DNA of 22,029 nt from Welwitschia mirabilis. Its lineage: Eukaryota; Gnetophyta; Gnetopsida; Welwitschiales. The notes beneath the pieces were generated by a model. It was given only the letters and a program-made list of their open reading frames with translations. It was not told the origin of the DNA and made no database searches. Positions 17,001 to 22,029 of this stretch are shown here, piece by piece. The stretch lies in NCBI GenBank assembly GCA_051453625.1, contig JBOZIK010000001.1:280870781-280892809 (forward strand). The letters run 5' to 3'. The position numbers and the translations under genes were made by a program. Positions within the stretch are counted from its first letter, which is position 1. Each line of letters starts with the position of its first letter.

Positions 17001-19827
17001 TAATGTCATTTGCAATGCTTAAAAGCAAGACTTGTTAGTGACTCTTTTTGCCTTCCAAGTTTGTGCCAAATCGTCTCCCAAATCGGCTCCCGAGTCAGGC
17101 TGAGTGATGAGCTTTTTTGCGGCTAGCTGAGTTGTGTGCAAAGTGAGTGCATGCAGAGTCCGAGTCTTGCTAGAATGATGACAACAGCGTACAAGGTTCT
17201 CAAAGTTGTAAGGGGAGAAACTCAACCTTACAAGATCAATCCCACCTGAGGTTGTTTAACAAAGACTATGACAGGATGAAGAGATAGGGGTTAGGTTTTT
17301 GCTGGTTATTGATTACGAGGGTTATAGTAACTTTCGTTTAAACCATAAAATAGAAAATAAAAAAAATGAAAACAGCAAAATAAAGATGAGAAAAGGGTTG
17401 TAACAGAAAATAGAGCAACTGAAAACAAGTATTGAACGTTATCAAAATGCTGCACTTACAGAAATCCTGACTTAGAACAGTAATAAAATCTGAAACAGCA
17501 ATCCAAATAGTACTTTTATTAATAGTCTTCAGTTACAAGGGCTCATGGATGCTTAAAAGAATGCAGAAATGTTTAATTGGGTGTGGATTTGAAGCTCTGA
17601 AAGAAGGAAAGGTTCAAAATGAGTGAAGCTAAGGGTTCTCAAAAAGGGCTGTTGAGTTTTGGAGGAATGAGCTGGAGGACCTTAGATAAGTGGGTTGCTA
17701 CTAGATTTGATGGGAATCATTGCAGCAAGTGTGTTCAGATAGTGCTTGGCAGCGGTGGTGCTTTGAAACTGGAGTGAATATTCACGCTTTGGTTGTGCTC
17801 GAAAGGCTTCCCACTCTTGTTTTTTTTGTCAAATGGTTCTTCCCTCTCAATTTAGGGTTCTTTTGTGTTCAAAGGTCACTACTAGAGTTTTCTTCTCCTA
17901 ACACATGTCAAACTGTGGTTCGTCCCTTTTTGGGGTTACATGTCAAGACATGGTTGGTTCTTTTAGGGCTAGGATTTTTATTGGGCTTTTCATTATTGTG
18001 TTGTATAGCTCTTGTATTTTTTTCCTTTTTTCTTTCTTATTCTTCTCCCCCTCCTCTCTCTCTCTTTCCTGTTTTCCTCTCTCAATCTCTCTCTCTCTCT
18101 CTGTTCTTTTCTTTTCTTTTCTTTTCTTTTTTTGGTTTTTGCCTAGGAGAATTCAAGCTCAATAAAGGATTTGGATGGGGTAAATGCATTTTTAAGGTTT
18201 GGCTAGATCTGAGAGGTTGGGAAAGGGTTTGTGGTTGCTGGGGCATGACTTATGACACCACATTCATTTGAGAATGTGAAATTTGGATCTTACAATAGTA
18301 AGTTCATTTATTAGTAAATTATATTTCAAAGTTATTTGAAATGCTTAAGAAGAGACTCATTCTTTTTCCATCCGCAATTTGTGTTGAGTCAGTGCATGCA
18401 TTTTTTAGCCCGCCAAGGGGGTGCGGATTCTGAGTCTTGCTAGAGTATAACAGTAGGTTACAAAACTCATACTAAGCTCCTTTGATAGTAAAGGATACCT
18501 CAAAGTGGACATAAAAGCAGAAAACATCATTGACATGTTAGTTTCGATGTGATGACATCTATGTGTGTTATAAACAGTTTGAGTATGTTACAATCTAACT
18601 GTTTTTTCCCTTTCCTTCTGTTCTTGAAAGTGGAATTTTGATTTCTTACTTTTGGTTGCATGTCATGAAACTTCTCAATGTCATAATTTGTGTGATCATG
18701 AATTTCAAAAGTTTATTTAACCAACATTTGTTTTTTAATCAAATCACCTTGCAGGTATGTGCATACAAAGATGGAAAGGTCATTATTGATACTGCTGCAG
18801 GCATACTTGGCAAATACGACCCTCGACCTGTTCAGCATGATAGCCTCTTCAATATTTTCTCTGCTACCAAAGGTGTAACAGCAGGTCTTGTCCACTGGTT
18901 GGCAGACAAAGGGTGAGACCTTGTATTTTACATAACTATTTGTATCTCATATATGTTCTCTGGTTTATTTTAATCCTTTTATTGACTACCTGTCTATTTT
19001 TAATCATCTGTTGTAAGTTTTTATTTCTTAGAAATTGGTTCATTTTTGTATGTGGGTGTCAGATTTCTGAATCTTCATTTTCAGAGCATCAAGAAAGACT
19101 AAATCATATAAAGTGGGAGAATTATAAAATTTTGAAAGTCATAATAAAGTTATGCAGATTATGATGATAATTTTTTTATGGCAAAAGCTACATTTTGATT
19201 GAGATCACTTAGAATATGGTTTTAGCTTATGCACCACAAGAATTAAAGGATGATGGCAAGTACTTTAACTGATACCTCATTGCTGTTGCTATAGTTTATT
19301 GACAGTGGTCTCTGTTAGGAAGTTCCATTAGATATGTGACTGGCTAATTGGCTCAAAACTAATTCATTACAATGATATTTTTCTTATCAAATCAGCCCAC
19401 AGATAATTACAATTCTTTCTGTGCATAGCTTAGATACTTGTGGATTCAGTATTAATTTTCAGATGGTAGCAGGAGGTTTTCTCTCAGTGATCCTGTAGCT
19501 GATATATGGCCTGGCTTTTCTGCAAATGGAAAAGGGCTATGCAAGGTTCTTTAAATAGTTTGAGATAGTTGTGTCAAATGGTATATTTGCAGCTCATATT
19601 ATTTAAAATATCTCATTAAGAGTTTTGCCCAGGTAGTCCATGTCCTTAACCATACAGCAGGTCTACAAAATGCTTTGGCAGATGTTGTCAAGGAGGATCC
19701 ATATTTCATGTGCAAATGGGAGGAGATTCTTAAGAGTATTGCTTCAGCTTCACCAGAATGCATTCCTGGTTCTGAACAAATTTATCATCCCCTTTCTTTT
19801 GGTTGGCTTTGTGGAGGATTAGTAGAG
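10912..19827 (+). CDS. ABC1/UbiB atypical kinase fused to serine beta-lactamase-like domain (partial, 8 exons)
   Basis: Eight exons join into 306 codons with no stop, each intron GT...AG and phases consistent. The product closely resembles the plant ABC1-beta-lactamase protein I recall as Arabidopsis At5g24810, about 1000 residues long. The visible part starts downstream of the kinase DFG region with GDYAALLSAFSEMGLRLRLD. It continues through FFRVLNLLRGLSS and VVYLDIMRPFAES (ABC1 C-lobe end), then crosses into the beta-lactamase domain at IQVCAYKDGKV. That domain has the SATK catalytic-type SxxK motif, WPGFSANGK, HVLNHTAG and YHPLSFGWLCGGLVE. ABC1 kinases regulate lipid or quinone metabolism in plastids and mitochondria; the role of this fusion and its compartment cannot be read here. 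The N-terminal kinase core and the C-terminus are outside the window. Open exons argue for a working gene. Confidence 0.93.
11129..11224 (+). CDS. Exon b (ABC1 region, ENMRSLIKERDEN...)
   Basis: 32 codons, frame 0 at both ends, between acceptor ctttgcag and donor gtatga. It encodes a charged, probably helical stretch containing NIQEKLQKN. The preceding intron is 88 bases and the following one 145 bases. Confidence 0.88.
11370..11427 (+). CDS. Exon c (ABC1 domain, VDAFPADAVIF...)
   Basis: 58 bases from acceptor gattgcag to donor gtgaga, ending in phase 1. Encodes VDAFPADAVIFFRVLNLLR and the first base of the next Gly codon. Confidence 0.93.
11828..11903 (+). CDS. Exon d (ABC1 domain end, GLSSLLDVRVVYLDIM...)
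   Basis: 76 bases, starts by completing the Gly codon after acceptor ccccccag, and ends in phase 2 before a strong donor gtaagt. Encodes the conserved YLDIMRPFAES segment. The intron before it is 400 bases. Confidence 0.93.
12012..12144 (+). CDS. Exon e (linker, ...HSHVETKLRHLLLEFG...)
   Basis: 133 bases after acceptor atatgcag, completing a Leu codon and ending in phase 0 at GIQ before donor gttagt. Encodes NSEWIYNSPVHSHVETKLR and a short helical stretch that leads into the beta-lactamase domain. The 6,610-base intron follows directly. Confidence 0.92.
13316..14047. mobile_element. Non-autonomous hAT-type DNA transposon with perfect 8-bp target duplication
   Basis: The element is 13324-14039 (716 bp). 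It is flanked by exact 8-bp direct repeats ctttaaac at 13316-13323 and 14040-14047. Its ends are inverted: cagtgttgcaaga at the left and the reverse complement of the same 13 bases at the right, extending to 17 bases with one mismatch. Subterminal regions are rich in gactc/gagtc motifs in both orientations, as in hAT elements where transposase binds subterminal repeats. An 8-bp target duplication and a CAGTG-type terminus indicate the hAT superfamily. No transposase frame is present, so it depends on another source. Confidence 0.93.
14292..14396. repeat. 43-bp tandem repeat, about 2.4 copies
   Basis: gtgctagggtatgc starts at 14292, 14335 and 14378, an exact period of 43. The unit continues ..ttccctcaaactgtttgga.. 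in the first two copies; the third breaks off after gcccttc. Copies differ by only a few bases. Confidence 0.95.
14433..14843 (-). CDS. Unrecognised 136-codon open frame, probably a transposon relic or chance
   Basis: The longest clean minus-strand open frame in the intron, encoding a basic, Lys/Arg/Ser-rich product without recognisable domain, signal peptide or membrane segment. A short related phrase occurs twice in the DNA (tcctcaagaaggccttcctc and tcctcaagaaggtcctttgc on the minus strand), read in different frames, which argues against a conserved protein. No promoter or splice evidence is seen. I do not assign a function. Confidence 0.2.
   Translation of the reverse strand: MTMNTRQVQPRTKSAMSHGALENKGICQFSIKSSRRPSSLSVRKEGLHTNIARTPQEGPLLFVGKITTYMHKGLWDLKKNSNELILLPWGFNNGDRGRKSVGEKQNEKHKSKGNKEYTENWITLILKEGTIVESLS
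14988..15023. repeat. 18-bp perfect-type tandem duplication
   Basis: gcaggtttgttggactat (14988-15005) is followed directly by gcaggtttgttggactaa (15006-15023). Confidence 0.95.
16279..16344. repeat. Imperfect inverted repeat (hairpin)
   Basis: Left arm tttcactatattttgatga (16279-16297) pairs with right arm tcatcaaaactaaagtgaaa (16325-16344) with a few mismatches and a loop of about 27 bases. It may be a small MITE relic. No target duplication was identified. Confidence 0.65.
16855..17177 (-). mobile_element. Older, partial relative of the hAT element, opposite orientation
   Basis: The sequence is collinear with the reverse complement of about 13324-13600. Shared blocks include catgttaa-gcatc, acatttaaatgacttcatgtagtgta, aatgtcatt, ctttttg-c-tcccaagtttgtgcc, tcggctcccgagtca and tccgagtcttgc. 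Its right end, read on the minus strand, is cattctagcaag and matches the hAT terminus cagtgttgcaag at 9 of 12 positions. The other terminus is missing or too diverged to see, and no target duplication remains. Confidence 0.75.
17207..18294. mobile_element. 1.09-kb block bounded by TGTAAG...CTTACA, possible solo LTR
   Basis: The block starts TGTAAG (17207) and ends GGATCTTACA (18294), giving a short terminal inverted repeat with TG...CA ends typical of LTRs. Flanking five bases are aaagt (17202-17206) and atagt (18295-18299), differing at one position. hAT-related sequence lies on both sides. No second LTR, PBS or coding motif was found, so solo LTR is an inference. A pyrimidine-rich tract and microsatellite lie near its right part. 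Confidence 0.4.
18042..18137. repeat. Polypyrimidine tract with (TC)n and (TTTTC)n microsatellites
   Basis: A nearly pure C/T tract contains a TC run at 18086-18102 and about five TTTTC units from 18105 to 18130, ending in a T run. Open frames crossing it encode only Ser/Leu/Phe-rich low-complexity sequence. Confidence 0.95.
18296..18447 (-). mobile_element. Third hAT-related fragment
   Basis: Collinear with part of the 16855-17177 copy and in the same orientation: tagtaag-tt, gaaatgcttaa-aag, gactc-ttctttt, gtgcatgca, ttttttagc and gagtcttgctaga. The right end (18436-18447) read on the minus strand is tactctagcaag, 8 of 12 positions like the hAT terminus. Its homology begins immediately after the right boundary of the 17207-18294 block. 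Confidence 0.6.
18755..18912 (+). CDS. Exon f (beta-lactamase domain start, SxxK)
   Basis: 158 bases after acceptor ccttgcag, phase 0, ending in phase 2 before donor gtgaga. Encodes VCAYKDGKVIID, then DPRPVQHDSLF and IFSATKG. The candidate catalytic Ser codon is 18860-18862 and Lys 18869-18871 (SxxK). The product continues with LVHWLADKG, as in class C beta-lactamase/LACTB-type esterases. Confidence 0.95.
19473..19545 (+). CDS. Exon g (GRFSLSDPVADIWPGFSANGK...)
   Basis: 73 bases, completing a Gly codon and ending in phase 0 before donor gttctt. The acceptor chosen is gtagcag at 19472, because the more pyrimidine-rich acceptor ttttcag at 19462 puts an in-frame TAG after two codons. Encodes the conserved WPGFSANGK segment. 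Both chosen splice sites are weak by eye. Confidence 0.85.
19633..19827 (+). CDS. Exon h (HVLNHTAG ... YHPLSFGWLCGGLVE)
   Basis: 195 bases, 65 codons in frame 0, between acceptor ttgcccag and donor gttaga. It encodes HVLNHTAGLQN, a middle acidic stretch with MCKWEEILKSI, then PGSEQIYHPLSFGWLCGGLVE. The Tyr of IYHP lies where beta-lactamase-like enzymes usually carry their Y-x-N motif, but Asn is replaced by Pro. The next exon is not in the window. Confidence 0.93.
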
Positions 19828-22029
19828 GTTAGAATATACTCAACATCACCTATCAAGTTTTATAACTGTCGCTTTGTCCTTTTCTTTATTTTATCACAAA
19901 TAATAACATGTTGAATGTAAAATAAAACAAGAAGAAACAACACAAGAACAATTTATAGTGGTGCTGCTTTGCCTACTTCACTCTCATCAGGAGGAATAAC
20001 TTTCTCTTTAGTTCTGTTGACAGGGAATCAACCAACAACACAACAATGATTTTGCAAAAGGCAGCCATAGAACCTTCATTCACCACAACAACTACCACTG
20101 CAATTTTTGGAGGCTTAGATTCAACCTGAGATGATGAAACAATGTAGACAAATTGTGCAATATTGCATTCAATCCACCTTTTTGCATAAGAATTATAGCA
20201 TGATTAAACTATTGAGGAGTAGAAGAGAAGCCTTTTAACATGAGATAATAGGGAAGCACAAGCAATGCTCCCAAGAGATTTGGGAAAGTCCTTTTTTTGT
20301 AGAAGGGAAGGATTGCTACATGGCTGATAGACACTGATTGATGGACGTGAGTTGATAAACTTGTTTGGATGGATTGACATGCAAAGTTGGAGTTCTTCCA
20401 ATCAATTAGGTGACTACTTGTGTTGATCTCCTATTGGAATGGCTAATTGCACAAGCAAATTGTTGGTACCTACCACAACCTCCACTTGTGTTGGAACCCA
20501 TCTTTAAAATTTTCTAATATGTTTTATTTTTATTAGTTATGTGCTAGTGTTTTACATTCAATAAGATGGGAAACTGAAGAAGGCACTTATAAATGCAGTA
20601 GCCCATTAGGAAAGATTATTCTTCTAAGAACAGAAAATAATAGTACATCAAACAGTGGGTAGTTTACACACAAATTGAAGTTTTACCAACACGAGGAAGA
20701 ATGGCTCAAGGCCCTTAACACACAACAAAAATGAAAGAGAGGAAGAGGAAGAGGTTCATCATTCTCAAACCATTGTTGAGACATTGGCATCCAGCATCCT
20801 CCTACACCAAGGAGTTAGCCAGTCCATACAAATTAGATGAATCTTTTTTATTTGCTTGTCATCTTGTATAAGGTTTCATCCACAAGAATCGCGCAAACCC
20901 CAAAGTTGCCTCCACTTGTGCTCTCAATTTTGCCAAACCTAGTTATCAGTACCACTTCTTTCTTTTTCTCTCTCCGTAAAGAATGACGTCTCTCTCCCTA
21001 TAGGCAGTGTCTTTATCAAGCACCACCACATCTTTCTGCACAGAAGGCCTGCCCACAAAACCAAGAGTAATGGTAGTAAAGTAGGAAGATGCAATAAAAT
21101 CATTATTCTAAGGTCTCAGTGTGTTTGGCCTGCTCCCATGTGGAAGCGTGGTCACCAAGTTTGAATTTTAGTGAGAGTAGAATCATGACACTAAAGCGAT
21201 TACATGAAAGTGTATATGTCAAAAATGGTAGATGAGAATTCTCACTAATAAGTTGTTTTGCCTTCATTGGACAAGTGTGGAGAAGCTGAATCAGCTATTG
21301 CAATATTGCCTAATCCTTACCTATGACGACTGGTCCAAGGCTTCCTAAGAGATATCTAATATTACTAGCTTAACAAAGACACATGTTTTATTTCCCCTTA
21401 CTTGTTTTGTTCTCTTCCTAATTTTTTAGCAGTTGTTGTAAAATAAGGATGAGAATGTTACAAAGATCTTATAACATAAAAGACTAAATAAACATATCCA
21501 ACATGAAGTGCATCATCAAGAAAACACAGATCTCATAACATAAAAGACTAATTGGACATATCAAATATGAAATGCATCAACACCAAAAGAAATAATATGT
21601 TAAATCATAAATACAAACATCAGTAATTAAAAAAAAGCATAAAGGATAGAATTCACCATTAATGATCAGTTCTAATTAAAGATGAATCTCACCAATGTCA
21701 CAACAATGTTATCATGAAGTAATGGTTGTAAGATCCAATGCTTCAGGTCACAAAGGATTAGCCCTCTAGCCTAGGGCTTAGAATGACTCTATAGAAAGCT
21801 CCAACTTCATACAACAAATTATCAGTGAATACAAAATGTGCATTCCACAAGAGGAACAAGGGATAAATAGCTGAAGGGCTTAGGCATTCTACAATCCTTG
21901 TTGTAAGAGTAGTAGGGCTACCAGTGGTAATACAATGTAAGGCGGTCACAACAAATATTTCAATATTAGGGTATCTTAAGGACCACCTTAAAATACAATT
22001 AAGATCCACTAGGCAGCCATAAAATAATC
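19828..22029. other. Presumed intron after last visible exon; LTR-like traces
   Basis: No exon continuing the beta-lactamase domain was found. At 19950-19990 the phrase ttatagtggtgctgctttgcctac resembles a phrase common in plant copia LTRs (atagtggttcggctttgcc). A TGTAAGATCC LTR-like start occurs at 21726, and the following 300 bases are open on the minus strand without a recognisable product. These are weak hints only. Confidence 0.4.
21464..21591. repeat. 64-bp tandem duplication
   Basis: agatcttataacataaaaga at 21464 recurs as agatctcataacataaaaga at 21528. The units continue collinearly through acatat and gcatca, with about ten differences. Confidence 0.9.

Larger units (their letters stand above)
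12145..18754 (+). other. 6.6-kb intron at the ABC1/beta-lactamase boundary
   Basis: Bounded by donor gttagt and acceptor ccttgcag, phase 0. It holds a hAT element, two older relatives, a TGTAAG/CTTACA-bounded block, several tandem repeats and a microsatellite. Stretches 12145-13315, 14844-14987 and 15024-16278 show nothing I can name. The short open frames in them are accidental-looking. Confidence 0.88.

Noticed and set aside
17720-18271. A 183-codon + strand open frame rich in Ser, Leu and Phe, superficially membrane-like
   Set aside because: It runs through a C/T-rich microsatellite, which mechanically encodes such residues; no recognisable domain, and the overlapping frame is equally open.
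21758-22009. 83-codon minus-strand open frame near the window end
   Set aside because: It resembles no protein I know and starts next to an LTR-like TGTAAGATCC; more likely repeat sequence than gene.
1-22029. CRISPR arrays, tRNA genes, bacterial operons or a novel defence system
   Set aside because: No regularly spaced identical repeats, no cloverleaf I could fold by eye, and the content is clearly plant nuclear. I found no previously undescribed multi-gene system.

Overview
This window is nuclear DNA from a land plant with a bloated genome. It is AT-rich, full of decayed Ty1/copia elements, carries a degenerate plastid rRNA insert, and contains one plant gene whose short exons are separated by introns of up to 6.6 kb. 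A gymnosperm (conifer-like) source fits best, but this is inferred from intron gigantism and old transposons, not from a diagnostic marker. Three runs of N (507-798, 1091-1190, 2766-2775) are assembly gaps.

The one real gene is on the + strand. It encodes an ABC1/UbiB atypical kinase fused to a C-terminal serine beta-lactamase-like domain, the architecture I recall for Arabidopsis At5g24810. Eight exons (10912-11040, 11129-11224, 11370-11427, 11828-11903, 12012-12144, 18755-18912, 19473-19545, 19633-19827) join into 306 codons with no stop and consistent phases. They cover the end of the ABC1 part and the first part of the beta-lactamase domain. The N-terminal kinase core and the C-terminus lie outside the window. 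If the missing 5' exons are upstream on the same strand, everything from 1 to 10911 is one intron of at least 10.9 kb.

Region by region: 1-1088 is a broken copia pol fragment (pre-integrase, integrase). 1191-3580 looks like long LTR-type sequence with GTCGAC-rich stretches and a 116-bp tandem duplication. A degenerate primer-binding site and a frameshifted copia gag follow (3583-4180). 4181-5584 has nothing I recognise. 5585-6557 is a decayed piece of plastid 23S rRNA. 6711-9034 is a structurally complete but deletion-derived copia element with two LTRs, PBS, PPT and a gag containing a near-perfect in-frame 90-bp duplication. 9035-10911 is mostly featureless presumed intron.

The 6.6-kb intron (12145-18754) separates the ABC1 part from the beta-lactamase part. 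It holds a 716-bp hAT-type element with a perfect 8-bp target duplication, two older relatives of it in opposite orientation, a 1.09-kb block bounded by TGTAAG/CTTACA, and several tandem repeats. After the last exon (19828-22029) there is intron-like sequence with LTR-like traces and a 64-bp tandem duplication.
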